Positions 1-11,625 of a stretch of 64,000 nt of DNA are shown here, in pieces (the first letter of the stretch is position 1; each line of letters begins with the position of its first letter). The notes under the pieces were generated by a model, which made no database searches, was not told the DNA's origin, and saw only the letters and a program-made list of their open reading frames with translations. The position numbers were made by a program, and so were the translations under genes. Origin of the DNA: Nemertoderma westbladi (Eukaryota; Xenacoelomorpha; Nemertodermatida; Nemertodermatidae); NCBI GenBank assembly GCA_032718475.1, contig JAUCBJ010003349.1, positions 1-64,000 on the forward strand, written 5' to 3'.

Positions 1-1315
1 ACAGCGACGAGGTGGAACGCGTCGGTAACCAACAGCACCTCTGACGGGACAGCGAGCTGATTACGCTGTCGCCACAACTCAATGACGACGGGATTCTAGT
101 AATGAATTCTAGGGTGGGATACAACAATAGCATAGTCGTACCACCGAAACCCATCATCATTCCCACGGGATCGCCAATAGTCCACCAGATTATCTGGGAC
201 TCCCATAAGTCGATATTGCACGGGGGCACCAACCGAACCCTCACAGAGATAAGGAGGACCTATTGGGTCAAACAATTAAGGAAGAAGGTTAAAGCGGTAG
301 TGGGGCAGTGCCAGACCTGCCGACGAGCGAAGAAGGAGCGAGCCGTACAGGAGATGGCGCCACTACCGGCGAGTAGGGTAAGACAGCACGACCCGCCCTT
401 TACGCATTGCGGTGTGGACATGTTCGGGCCGATAAAGATCAAAGTGATGCGACACACGGAGAAACGCTATGGCATCATCTTCGTATGCAACAACACACGG
501 GCGGTAGGGATAGAACTCGCCCAAGATGCAACTGCATCAGCATTCATTAATGCCTTAGAAAGGTTTAGGGACCGCAAAGGTGGGACGATCGCAGTGATAT
601 ACAGCGACAACGGCACCAACTTTGTGGGCGCAGAGAGTGAGATGGCAGAGGCCTTGAACATCTTGGAGGGAGAAGAAGTCAGGGCAGCCATGAGGTGACG
701 ACAAGTAAAGTGGGAGAGAAGGACGCCGTATGCACCACATACACTAGGGTGTGTCGAGAGACTGGTGGGCAGTTCAAAGCGTCTAATGACGAAGCTAATG
801 AACACCCACATGGTCACTGAGGACGTTTTACGGACAGTACTTGCGAAGTGCGAGGGGATCATTAATAGCAGACCGCTATATCCGGAGAATGATGACCCTG
901 AGTCGTTAGACGTGCTGACGCCTAGCCATTTCCTGATGGAAAGGCCAGCGACCATCGATATGCTGGGTGTAGACCCAGATGACATACACTCCCGCCAAAG
1001 TTGGAAAGTCGCTAAAGCAATAAGCGCAGAGTATTGGAGGAGGTGGGTAGAAGAATACCTACCCACGCTCCATAAGCGAAGCAAGTGGAGGAAGCCGAAC
1101 AGGGAGTTAAGAGTAGGAGATCTCGTAATCATTACGGATGATACTATCATCAACAACCAGTGGCGGTTGGCGAGAGTTGTAGGCACCTACTCCGATGAGG
1201 ACGGAAGAGTCCGATCGGTAGAAGTGCGGATAGGTGGTAAGATAGGTGCGAAGGACAGGAAAACCTACAGGAGAGCAGTAGGCAAATGCTGTCTGCTAGA
1301 AGGAGCACCTTAACT
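1..1315 (+). pseudogene. BEL/Pao pol C-terminus: integrase, two in-frame stops
   Basis: The frame enters from the left edge, has a TGA at about 42-44, is open from about 45 to 695, has a second TGA at 696-698, and then continues in the same frame to the stop just after 1310. The first open part carries the zinc-binding HHCC region (a WDSHKSILHGG stretch, then CQTCRRAKK) and the start of the DDE core (GVDMFGPI, then YSDNGTNF). After the second stop comes the Glu-bearing CVERLVGSSK segment, followed by a C-terminal region with VGDLVII as in BEL/Pao integrases. The enzyme would insert element cDNA into chromosomes. Because the second stop lies before the catalytic Glu, this copy cannot make active integrase without readthrough. 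It is followed directly by the non-coding 3' region. Confidence 0.85.
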
Positions 1316-1423
1316 TGGAGTTAGAGTAGAGTTTAGTCGTCCAAGATTTGGACTGAGGGGGGTGGGATTGAGGGCGAGACGCCCTTTCCCACACAAATAA
1401 AATAAAAACAAAATAAAAATAAT

Positions 1424-2130
1424 AAGTACACAGTAGGTACGCAGTTAGTAGGCAGAAGTTAGTTAAGAGGTACGTAGTACCTAGTTAGTTGGTTAGTTAG
1501 GAGGTATGTAGTACCGATAGTTAGTTAGAGAGTTAGAGGGTACGTAGTAACGATAGTTAGTTAGTTAGTTAGGAGGTACGTAGTACCGATAGTTAGTTAG
1601 AGAGTTAGAGGTACGTAAGTACCGCTAGTTAGTTAGAGAGTTAGAGGGTACGTAAGTACCGTTAGTTAGTTAGAGAGTTAGAGGGTACGTAATACCGTTA
1701 GAGAAGAGTTAGAGTTAGGGTACGTAGTACCGTTAGTTAGAGAAGAGTTAGAGGGTACGTAGTACCGTTAGTTAGAGGAGAGTTAGAGGGTACGAAGTAC
1801 CGTTAGTTAGTTAGAGAGTTAGAGGGTACGTAGTACCGTTAGAGAAGAGTTAGAGTTAGGGTACGTAGTACCGTTAGTTAGAGAAGAGTTAGAGGGTACG
1901 TAGTACCGTTAGTTAGAGGAGAGTTAGAGGGTACGTAGTACCGTTAGTTAGAGAAGAGTTAGAGTTAGGGTACGTAGTACCGTTAGTTAGAGAAGAGTTA
2001 GAGGGTACGTAGTACCGTTAGTTAGAGGAGAGTTAGAGGGTACGTAGTACCGTTAGTTAGAGAAGAGTTAGAGTTAGAGGGTACGTAGTACCGTTAGTTA
2101 GAGAGAGAGAGAGTAAGAGGTAGAAGGGTA
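1424..2130. repeat. Tandem array of about 35-45-bp units with a GGTACGTAGTACC core
   Basis: Units combine a GTTAGTTAGAG-type stretch with a near-palindromic core GGTACGTAGTACC, repeated roughly 17-18 times with small length variants. The array lies inside the 3' UTR of the BEL element and is not in a coding frame. Confidence 0.85.
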
Positions 2131-3100
2131 TGTAAGATATAGATATTAGTTAGCAGTTAGTAGCGTTAGTAGCGAGAGGGGGGCATATGAGTACAGCTGG
2201 GTAAATCGTGTGGCCACGCGACACACACTGCTGTACCGCATAGGCCCACAGAGTAGGCCAGAATGTGGATTAGGGAATAGAATAATCAATAGGAAGCAGT
2301 AGGGTAGTAGGATTGAAATTAAATCAAGAAAGCAGAAAGCGGATCCCAGAGGAGCGGTGGTGACCAAGAAACGACCCAGGGAAGAGGACGCCAGGGGGAA
2401 CTATCCTCAGAGGAACAGATAGGTTCCCAGGGCCGGGGGAGAGAAACTGGGACTTGGACGTGGTACGCCTGGAAGGCGCCGCGTGGGACGTACGAACTAT
2501 TAAGTACAAATCTAATTAATGCAAATAATCATATAAGTGCAATTTGTATGTACGTACGTAGTGATTAATAATCTAGAATATATACGCTCGAAGTAAGTAC
2601 TATAGTCATACAACCTTTCTCAATTAGCTACTGGGACTGGGGGGTAAACTGACTATGGCACTATGGATGAGACACCAGACAATTTCACACTTCTTGAGTG
2701 CGACGGCACGAGAGGGGGGGGAGATTTGTCAGAAGGGATGAGGTAGTCAGAGTGGGGTTGAGGGACGGAGTAATGGAGCGAAGTGCAGAGAGAGTGCGGA
2801 CGCAATTCTAGTGTGTGGGGGGGGGGGGAGAATAAGAGGCTGAGTGAGGGACGAGGAGGTCCGAGTGTATGAGAGAGTTAGGATGAGAGTGAAGAAGAGA
2901 TAGGGCGGAAGTGTTGGGGAAACAAAAGTTGCGTGAGAGGTGAGCGCGATCGGCCCGACATGAGACGCCAGGCACACAGGGTAGCGTTATCATACCCATG
3001 GGGAGTGGCCTGGAAAGCCAGCTCCGAAAGAAAAGGATTCCACCCCACACCCGATACTAGATCGGGATCCAGCGGGATTGTAGCGCACTTTTTTGGTTGA

Positions 3101-3127
3101 TGCTATCTTCTTACCGGGAAGATAGCA
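3101..3127. other. 10-bp perfect hairpin just before the putative 3' LTR
   Basis: The arms TGCTATCTTC (3101-3110) and GAAGATAGCA (3118-3127) are exactly complementary around a 7-nt loop. The hairpin sits immediately upstream of the G-rich tract and the putative LTR start. Its role is unknown. Confidence 0.7.
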
Positions 3128-3137
3128 TGGGGGGGAG

Positions 3138-3681
3138 TGTTAGCTTATCCAATCCCGCTAACACCCCACAAAGTTGTAAGCCGATAAGCAATATTGGGAG
3201 CCACGAGATTGGGTAATTAACCAACTCGTGCCATCCCAATGAGAATGGGAAGGAGAAGCACACAATGAGGGTCAGGGGCCAAACCCCTAACCCAGAGAGA
3301 ATAGGTGGAGTGAACGGGAACACTCCAAAGGGCGCCAACAAGGGTATCAACCAATCAGTGGGGGGAAAGGCATCGATTAGGTAGAGTAACAAGGCCAACC
3401 GTGCAATATAGCCACTTGGCAGTAATCATACCAGTTCAGTTATCTCAGTGCAATACCGGTGCTAGATTAGGTTACAATAGTTTAGCTAGGGAAGGACCGG
3501 GACTTTAGTTACCGTATCCCGCCTTCCGTATACGACAATATATATCATACCTATATCTATATCTATATCTGCATATCATATTATATACAACAAACAGCAC
3601 AAACTCATTTACTCTTTATACACGGCGGGGACGCGTGAACTAAAACCGGATAAACCGGGATTCCTCTTGGATCCCGTCACA
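3138..3681 (+). repeat. Probable 3' LTR of the BEL/Pao element
   Basis: The segment starts TGTTAGC right after a G-rich tract (3129-3137) and ends CGTCACA, giving TG...CA ends and a length of about 544 bp. The second LTR and the target duplication are outside the window, so the boundaries rest on the end motifs and the polypurine tract alone. Confidence 0.5.
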
Positions 3682-3743
3682 TATATACCTTAAAGTCGAG
3701 TTCAATTTTCCCTGCCTTTTCTCTGACATTTATTTTGAAAAAT

Positions 3744-3856
3744 GCCCCCCCACCCAAAAAAATTTCTACAAATCTAAATGAGATTGCATGAAATTTGAAA
3801 CAGTGATAGTTTCACTCAACTCCCCCTTTGTGGGTAAGTCAGAATTTTATTTATTT
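3744..3856. repeat. Dispersed C-tract repeat, copy 1
   Basis: A C run is followed by a segment containing GAGATTGCATGAAATTTGAAA and GATAGTTTCAC. The same order of motifs recurs at 33662-33785. The two copies are clearly alike but diverged, so this is a dispersed repeat family. No coding capacity is visible. Confidence 0.65.
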
Positions 3857-5530
3857 TTTTTTTTTATTAAGCCATGGTAGTGGCACTTCAAGTAACGTAA
3901 AACCAATCATAATTATTATTAAAACATACCGATGATACACACATTAAATAAAATAATTTAAAATGGTCATTCAGATGGAATTCAGTTTATTTACCCCAAT
4001 AGGATAGAGATTCTTTGTTTTCCCTGCATTCAGCTAAGTGGTATAAGGTGGAAGCTGATTCCTGGCAGAGTTTACAGATGCATCTGTCAGTGGGTTTATG
4101 GTATACAGATGTAGTACAAATACGGTGAGAAACCCATGGGCTGAAAAACGTGTGGTTAAATGTCTTGTGCTGCAGTTTGCCTCCTTCCATATATTGTTCG
4201 AAAATACTTGTGCAGCCCAAAATTCAGATGGAATTTCGGCGAGTTTTCTTATAATTGTGTCATAATACTTCCGGTATTCATTTGTTTCTTGAAGATTTAG
4301 GTGTTTCATTAGGCTGATCGATAAAGGTTCCTCATTGCACATCGCTAAGACTATCCGGTTTTGAGTTGATTTATGTAAACATAGAGCACGTTTGAGATAC
4401 GATGACTTTATTTTGTCGAGTGAGTGTAGGTTAGAAGCGGATAGCAGTGGCCAAATGATTTTCAAACTGTAAGTAACGATTGGTAAGATTTTAATTTTAA
4501 ATAATTTCAGTGCTGTAGTAAAAGATAGATTCTTTGGATTTTTGATCGAGTGAACCGATGAAATAGCTTTGGCTACCGTCTTAAGAATGTGTCGAGTAAA
4601 TGACAATGTTGGTTGAAATACAACGCCCAGGTAAGTATATGAGTTCGTAATTCTGACGGGATCACCATTGTATATAAATTTGTCTGCACCAGATAACCTT
4701 CCTCCCCTTCTAAACTTTATTATTTCTGTTTTCTTCAGGTTAACTTGGAGGCCGTTTATGTGTGCCCATTGGCAGGTCGCGTCTAAGGCTGCCTGAAGGT
4801 TTTCTCGCGAATCGGAATATAATAGAAGATCATCCGCAAATAAATAAATTACAACTGCAATGGTTACCCTTTTGATAAATAAAATTAAGTCCAATATATA
4901 TAAAATAAATAAAAATGGGCTGAGTGTGTCGCCTTGTAGAACCCCTTGCATCTGGCTAATAATTTTTGATTTTCGAAGGCCATCAAATATTTCGATATAA
5001 TTTTTACTCAGAATCGCTTTAATTAATTTCAGTAGGCGCCCATTCACCTTGAATAAAAATTATAGTTTTTATAAAAGTCGCGATCTCGGGACTGAGTCGA
5101 ATGCCTTCCTGAAATCAATGAAGTCAGCGTAAAGAGGCCGCTTAGGTTCCGAAAGATTAAATTTGATTCTATTTATTAGTTCTTGTAGCGGTTGTTGAGT
5201 GGACCGTCCGGGCATAAAGCCAAATTGTTCCGGTGGAATTTTCCGGTTCAAAAATTCGCGCAGTTTTTCGTCACTAATCCTGTTACTATTTTGTAAGGGT
5301 TACACAGTAGCGATATACCCCGATAACAATCCGTGTCGTCCCAAGAACCTTTGCCCTTGAACAGAACTTTCATAAGGCTATTTTTCCATACAGTTACTAG
5401 GCGCCCTGTCGCTAGACACATATTAAATAAGAGTAGCCAGAGATGAACAGTTAAGGAAACTGAAGATTTCAATGTTTCATAAGGTAATCCATCGGGACCT
5501 CCCGCTTCGCCTATTGAAGGCATTGGTAGT
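3850..5530 (-). pseudogene. 5'-truncated LINE with frameshifted reverse transcriptase
   Basis: Reading down the minus strand, four overlapping frames carry pieces of one non-LTR reverse transcriptase. 5523-5248 has the AGGPDGLP and YRGISLL motifs. 5251-5069 has FGFMPGRST and DFRKAFDSVP. 5047-4034 has the catalytic GVLQGDTLSPF, FADDLLLYS and LKKTEIIKF blocks. 4220-3987 has a C-terminal CKLC...H...C knuckle. At least three frame breaks make it dead. No endonuclease is present, so the copy is 5' truncated at about 5530. A T-rich run at about 3848-3872 may be the complement of the poly(A) tail. I do not assign a clade. Confidence 0.85.
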
Positions 5531-5747
5531 TATAAAGTACTGGTGGGTGGGAAGGGTAGAGGGGGGCGGGTGCAGATTAAAAGGGGTGAACACGTACTGT
5601 TCCCCTTTCTTTAATTGATTGGTGGTGTGGGTAAATTTCTCAAAACCTGATTTTGTGATACAGTCGCTCAATTTTAATCTGTATCTGATAACTGAGCCTC
5701 GTCCTGCGCGATGGCCCCACGAACGTGTATGTATACTACTATACCTT

Positions 5748-5900
5748 ACCCGTTTTGTCAAGTACATATATTTATTTACCATGCCCGTATTGGCAAGTAC
5801 AAATATCTACCTTGCCCGTATTGGCAAGTACAAATATCTACCTTGCCCGTATTGGCAAGTACATATTTATTTCCTTGCCCGTTTCGGCATGCACATATTG
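5748..5900. repeat. 31-bp minisatellite, about five copies
   Basis: The unit is built on CTTGCCCGTATTGGCAAGTAC followed by an AT-rich spacer. The middle copies are nearly identical and the outer ones diverge. The core TTGCC...GGCAA is an inverted repeat. Small frames through the array are repeat artefacts. Confidence 0.85.
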
Positions 5901-6929
5901 CCTTTTTGAAAAGGAAAAATTTCTAATTTTTAAATACCGTACACTACCAGTACTTATAGTACTACTGTACATCATTATTACTGGTATCCCCTCAGTACCA
6001 TGAGGCAGGGCGGATTTGGGATTGCTGTCATGTTTTGGTATTATTAAATGCGGATGAATTTACCTCTATTTATGAATTAAGGTTTTACCTATATTTATGA
6101 GCAAGTAGAGCAGTAGAGAGCATGACATTGGTTCATTTAACACATTCTGACATTACTCTTTGAGACTATTATTATGAAATCTTTAGTAAATGTGATCTAC
6201 TGGGTGTGGATGTCTTCCAAATGTGTGCAAAGGAATGGCCATAAAGGATGAAGGAATAATATTGTAAGCAAAGCAGGAGGGGCTGAGGGGATGTTTTTGA
6301 TGGAAATAAACAAACTCTGATTAAAAGTAAATGTTTGTAGTTTAGGTAGTGTGTACCAATAGGTTATCCCATTTAGGGAAATGACCAGTTTACAACGAAT
6401 GGATTACAGAATGGATTTTCTAACAAAAACAATGATTTCCTTTATTTATTCAATAAACAATATTAAACATTTAACATTAATAGGAAATTAATCGAAAAAT
6501 CGCCCAGTGTTTCTTCCGGGAACACCAGAATACTAATGTATAACCAAGAATATTAGGCCTATTAGGCCTATCAGTGAAATATTAACTCGATAATGAAACA
6601 AGTAAAAATTACAATTACAATTAATTACATATGTATGTATGTATATATATATGTATATTGCTGTTATGTATGTACCAGCTTTGATGTACTTCTACCTGTC
6701 TACTGCTTTTAGAAATAGCCTAAGACAAGAGAGTAAGATTCTAAAATCAGGTACCGGTACGGTACCTCAAATGCGATAGTTTTGTATTCAATAATATTAG
6801 CCGATATATTTTGAATCATAGCACTTAATACAGCCTAATATTATTCATTATTATTAACATTAAAACAGGAAATTGAAGGTCTAAAATAAAATAATTAAAT
6901 AAAATCCATGACTGCAAGATATTGTATAA

Positions 6930-7120
6930 TTTACCTATAGGCAAATTTGTGATTTCCCTATAGGGAAATATAAACTTCCCTGTAGGGAAATAAATAAGTT
7001 TCCCTATTGGGCTAATTTCCCAGACTATACAGTACATTGACATATCCCGATCGGGATATATTACCTTATAAGTGTATATCCCGATCGGCATATATTTATT
7101 TATTCCGATCGGGATAGGGA
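6930..7120. repeat. Cluster of palindromes of two related types
   Basis: Three or four copies of a TTCCCTATAGGGAA-type palindrome (6952-7016) are followed by three copies of an ATCCCGATCGGGAT-type palindrome (7042-7116), separated by AT-rich spacers. Several copies are perfect dyads. Confidence 0.8.
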
Positions 7121-7415
7121 ACCCTACTGACAATAATCAGATAATTGCAAGTTTTTAGAAAACTAAACTGCGAAACACAAACCAGTGTTGTAGAGTACAG
7201 GAGTAGGGTAGCGATAGGCCCTATTGGAAAGTTTTATTTCGGCACAGGGTGCCAAAAATCCTGCGCCGGCTCTGAGCAAAACCATGCCGGACCAACAATA
7301 TTAGAGCACAGCACACTGTGCCAATTCCCTGGCTACAGGATGATACAGAGCACACAGCACAGCTGCACAGAGGCAACACAGCACTTTAACAATACTGTCT
7401 GACTGTACGTGTAGG

Positions 7416-7467
7416 CCATTCTGCTAAGTAAAGCATGTACGCTGAACGCGTTCGGCTCACAATTTTT
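7416..7467 (+). repeat. Short dispersed repeat, copy 1
   Basis: A segment of about 50 bp (CCATTCTGCTAAGTA, then ACGCTGAACGCGTTCGGC, then an A/T run) recurs at 47326-47386 with small changes. It looks like a small interspersed repeat of unknown origin. Confidence 0.6.
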
Positions 7468-7693
7468 TGTAATAAACAAAAACACAATTTTGCAATAATC
7501 CCAATGTATATGGAAAAAATATATTGATATATATGTTCTCTGCATACTCTGTTTGTTATAAACATACATTAATTGTGTCAAGAATATATTTTTACATGTC
7601 AATGACAATTTGTATCTTAGTCTAAATTAACTATTTGAACGATTGTTATATATATTATTATTATTTTAAAGATTTATAATATTATTCCTTGCA

Positions 7694-8787
7694 ATGAAGG
7701 ATGTGAAAGGTATAATGCGAAGTTATTGTAAAGATTGTACAGAGGCTGAGTGCAACGAGTATTTAACTCCTGGAGACCTAAATGTTGCGCAAAATTGCAC
7801 ATATTGTCAGTGTCCCCCAACTAAACATTTCACGGAACTGGACGGACGTGTAAACAGTCCTTTGCCTTTGTCGGAGATTTCTATATCCCAATCAGTCAAT
7901 CCCATATCACCCCCTGTGGATTCAAGTACACCGATGATACAAGATCGCCAATGTGACCAGGAAGAAAGTCATCCTCCAAAAAAAGCTTGCCTTTTTCCAG
8001 TAACCAGTTCTGAAAGTAGCATTACACTGGAAGCATATCTTGAAGTATCAGTAGAGGGGAAAGAATTACTGAAGAGGAGAAGGTCTGCTCTTGGTGAGCA
8101 ACAGCGAAATGCTTTAGTTGCTATAGTCATTGATCGTTTTATAAAGTCAGATGTCAATATAACATTCGATAAATTTGCAGTCGCAGAAGCTGAAATATCG
8201 TCTTTATTTGCAGGCGAACACACAGAAAAATACTTTTATAAAAAAGTTGTTTCAAAGAAGAATGCACATAACGAGAAGGTATATTCGACATCAACACCAT
8301 GTGGAAAGCTCTACAATAGGTACCGGTACCTTACTGTTAAAAAGAAAGTCAAAAATATCAATAAAGATGCTTCACCAGTGGCACATGATGCTCAAGGTTC
8401 TCAAATGGCTGGGCCACATACCATCAGCAAGCATGATTTTACCTCTTATTATAACCTTTCTGAATTAAAACGGGAAACTGAAGATGATATTAACTTCCTG
8501 CTGTACAATGGGTATACTAAACAGAAACATGAAAACGCTGCACTCTACCTCATTATTGGGTTTCATAAATCCACCGTCAACATTCAAGCATTTCCTTATC
8601 TAATGGATAACAACAATATCTATGAATGTATTACTAGTGATTTTGGTCACGTATTGAGGCTGAAGGGGTTTGGATCTGTAAATCCTAACGCACTTTTTGA
8701 CAAGTCATTTGTTGATATTTGTCGCCGATTGCTAATGTTGGTCCATGTTGATTTGGCTGGAAAAACAGATGATGGAATTGGTAAACG
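7694..8787 (+). pseudogene. Uncharacterised gene, 5' part, interrupted by a MULE
   Basis: An ATG opens a frame whose first 364 or so codons precede the MULE end. Near residues 11-45 is a Cys/His cluster (CKDC, NCTYCQCPPTKH) that could bind zinc. A middle region ends in a GKLYNRYRYL motif, and a third region follows (YYNLSELKRETEDDINFLL). From memory, similar proteins of unknown function occur in multiple copies in invertebrate and fish genomes, often ending in a domain like that at 23160-23520. The open frame runs into transposon repeats, where its last residues (repeating CIQTS) are translation of the MULE end. I infer the 3' part was displaced to 23077-23525. No function can be assigned. 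Confidence 0.55.
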
Positions 8788-8905
8788 GACAGGTTGTATC
8801 CAGACAAGTTGTATCCAGACAAGTTGTATCCAATTTCCTATTCTTAGCTTACAAAAGGACATTTTGTATCCCGATTTTCGGACATGTTGTATCCAACTTA
8901 TTTAC
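8788..8905 (+). repeat. Left MULE terminus: tandem 15-bp repeats
   Basis: Three close copies of GACAAGTTGTATCCA start at 8788, with two looser copies near 8858-8903. They are the inverted counterpart of the array at 22929-23067. Tandem terminal repeats are commonly binding sites for a transposase; that role is inferred here. Confidence 0.8.
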
Positions 8906-9055
8906 GTTGTAAATTAACTGTAATTCTATCCTATTGAATAATATAATTAACTAGGCGATCCATAATCATAATACTGTACATTATACGATTAATTAGTTCA
9001 GAGCATTTCTTTCTTTCTCCAATCAGGATTTCTCACTTTAATAGCATTGTGTAAT

Positions 9056-9133
9056 GGAGGTCAAACAAATGACACTGCATCATGAATATGTAGAGGAGGT
9101 CAAACAAATGACACTGCATCATGAATATGAACT
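9056..9133 (+). repeat. 39-bp direct duplication
   Basis: Two adjacent near-identical copies of a unit containing GGAGGTCAAACAAATGACAC lie between the left MULE end and the transposase. There is no coding role. Confidence 0.85.
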
Positions 9134-9261
9134 GTAAATCCATGTAGTAACAGTTTAATATTTTAGCGATCTCGATTATATGTTCAATTTGTAAATTACA
9201 TTTTAATTAATTAATTTTTAGTTATTGTACCAATACATTCTTCCTTGTATCAAAAAACTCC

Positions 9262-10539
9262 ATGGTCGTGTATCAAAAAACTATACACGGTAATTCTAAA
9301 CTTTGCCATGATGGCAAAATGTATTCCAAACGGAAAACCAACAAGGATGGGTCTGAAATGTGGGTTTGTACCAAACGACCCCACTGTATTGGTTCCGTAA
9401 AGACATTGACTCCACACTCAACCGAAGTCATTACTAGTAATCCCCATAACTGTATCGATTCTCCGATTGTGGAATTGTCAGCATTCCGACAGAGAATAGC
9501 GGACCAGGCCTCATCATCCCATACCAAACCCACCCAAATCTATTGTTCCTCACTTCGGGATCTTGATTCAAAGTTGCACACCAGTTTGCCGCAACTTTCA
9601 TCACTGCTGCGGCAGATACGTCGTGTAAGATCACGCCACCTTCCCCCGGATCCGAAATCACTAAAGGAACTATCATTCCATGGTGACTCCATCATAGATT
9701 TTATAACTTCAGATAATGGAGGAAAGTTCCTCCAATATGACAATGGTGTCAATGCTGATGAGAGAATTGTGGTATTCTGGACTGATGAATCTATGAATTT
9801 CTACGTAGTTTGTCAGAATGGGAAGTTGATGGCACATTTGCAATCGCTCCCAAACCATTTTACCAGTTATATATAGTCTGTGCCAAGGTGTACACTCGTA
9901 TGCTGCCACTGCTTTATGCATTTCTCGAACGCAAAACAGAAACTACTTACTCGGAGTTATTCAATGTTATCACCATGCAAGGGGCTTCACCTTCGGTTGT
10001 CCACGTGGACTTTGAGAAGGCGGCACACAATGCAATCATTGCGGCTTTCGGCGACAGTGTGACGTTTGTTTTCTGTTACTTCCATCTCCGGCAAGCAATT
10101 AACAAGCGCATTCAAGAGCTTAGATTGAAATCTCACTATCAGTCCAATTTGGAGTTTAGGTTATGGGCCTCCAAGATTTCTTCACTTGCTTTGCTGCCAA
10201 CAGATAAAGTGAAAGATGGGTTCCGCATAATACAAGACATTGCCCCCCGGGACGGCGCCGAACTGTTAACCTACTTCGACCGAACCTTTCTGAGTGGACC
10301 TCGACGTATTCGTAGCGACAGCAATGGCCTTGTCTCGAAGAAACGTTCTGCGAGACCCTTATTTGCTGTTGAGAAGTGGAATGTTCATGCAGCCACATTA
10401 AATGACTTTGACAGAACTAACAATGCTTCAGAGGCTGTTAATCGTGATATTTCTACCATTATAGGAAGTAAGCACCCTATTGTGTGGAAACTTATTGATG
10501 CTCTAAAAGCGAAAGATGCTGATGTCCAATGTCAACTTG
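9262..10539 (+). pseudogene. MULE transposase with FLYWCH finger, main part
   Basis: Residues 1-75 form a FLYWCH-type zinc finger (W-V-C-T-K-R-P-H-C and a later H-N-C). The transposase core follows: DGTFAIAPKPF with the first catalytic Asp, HVDFEKAAHNAI with the second, CYFHLRQAINKRI, and a late NNASEAVNR region. The frame changes near 9805-9812, where the frame from 9262 hands over to one open from 9810, so a one-base indel breaks the gene. At 10539 the coding sequence is interrupted by the BEL-type element. Its last codons resume in phase at 22575. The enzyme would cut and rejoin the 15-bp-repeat ends. The true start may be earlier than this ATG, since terminal non-coding DNA lies just upstream. 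Confidence 0.85.
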
Positions 10540-11625
10540 TGTTCGCCCTTTCAGACCTTTGGCAGTTTAACCCGCCAAATTAGGATGTTTTCTAGATAAT
10601 AAATCGCTTTTAGCCTCTGACAAGTATTTGATTCACTACACTAGTTGAAACCAATCCGTGCGCGATCATTCACCCGCTGGATATACCCGGGAGATTGACT
10701 TCGACGGCTTAATCTTATTGCTATGTAAGCCTAATGTATTATTCGACTGACAGTATTATATAATCTCTGACAATATTATTCACCTTCGGGGAATATTAAC
10801 AGTTCCCTTTGGACGTGGCGCTCTATCTATATAAACAGAGCTATGACTTAAACTACATGCAACTATATGGCTCAGTTATAATTCACATATATGGCGCATT
10901 CTTTAGGAAATGACTTTCTAGACTTTAACATAAGTCACAATCGTTATATGTAACCTGTCTCTCTTACCTTCGGTATATCAAGAATATTGGGTTTTCGGGG
11001 TTATTTCTCGTTATTCCAAATATAATATTTAATCAACCATATAATGAAGAACCGACAGTAAATAGCAGTATAACAGTATAAAAGAATGATAAGTTAAGTT
11101 TGAGAGTTGATGTGATGGTGTGATCAGATTTGTTATGAGTTTTGATGAGATAACGGATATATGTCCTTATAATTAAGCCTACTAGTGTTAGGCTAAAAGC
11201 AGAAAAACACAAATATTCCAAAAGCCGTTCTTTCCTGGCTCAGGACAGAATGATAACACTGCCCATAATGCATTGCGTGATTTCTCGGAAATTTCTGTAC
11301 AAGAGCCGTAAAAACGCTCTGATTGGTTGACTAAACTAAGAGATGCCGTAGAACAAAGAAAATCGACACGTATGAATATCAGCTGTTAACCGTCGTCATA
11401 GTAACTACTGTTCAAGAGTATCTAGCCCCTTTTGCGTCACGGAATTGCCATAGAATCACCAACCATGTCTTCCAAAGTACACATACGGAAGAAATAGCTC
11501 TTAGGTCCTCTAAAAAACACCGATACAGCAATAATACGGCCTCTTACGCCTACTAAACCAACTACAGAGTATTTTACGGGAAAAATAAGGAAAAATAACC
11601 GGGCAATTCCGCAAAAGCTTTTACA
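10540..11625 (-). repeat. 3' LTR of the BEL-type element (1086 bp)
   Basis: It starts TGTTCGC and ends TTTTACA on the plus strand. It matches the other LTR almost perfectly outside one block: here 9 bp (ACTTTCTAG, about 10912-10920) replace 144 bp present at 21727-21870. I noticed only about three single-base differences elsewhere. Its first bases read on from the transposase and add a false tail to that frame, ending at 10583. Confidence 0.9.

Larger units (their letters stand above)
1316..3137 (+). other. Non-coding 3' region of the BEL/Pao element
   Basis: No credible gene is seen here. It contains an A-rich stretch (about 1390-1425), a tandem-repeat array (1424-2130), and purine-rich G runs at about 2713-2722 and 2815-2830. 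A short G-rich run at 3129-3137 directly before the putative LTR fits a polypurine tract. Open frames on the opposite strand in this region look like chance. Confidence 0.5.
1..3681 (+). mobile_element. BEL/Pao LTR retrotransposon, 3' portion
   Basis: The segment runs from the end of pol through a long repeat-rich 3' UTR to a probable 3' LTR. The 5' part lies before the window, so the 5' LTR and target duplication cannot be checked. The family is inferred from the integrase type (HHCC module, then a DDE core whose catalytic Glu lies in a short frame continuing past a stop). Two in-frame stops in pol make this copy non-autonomous. Confidence 0.7.
5531..7693. other. Gene-free interval with short repeats
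   Basis: No supported gene. The interval holds the minisatellite at 5748-5900, a palindrome cluster at 6930-7120, an ATG(T)-rich microsatellite near 6630-6660, and a short dispersed repeat at 7416-7467. Small open frames here have no recognisable features. Confidence 0.5.

Noticed and set aside
7145-7402. Small 85-residue gene
   Set aside because: No domain, biased composition or supporting context.
8788-8917. C-terminal CIQTS repeats as part of the gene at 7694
   Set aside because: They are translation of the MULE 15-bp repeats.
10540-10583. Transposase end at 10583
   Set aside because: The last codons are LTR sequence; the true coding end resumes at 22575.
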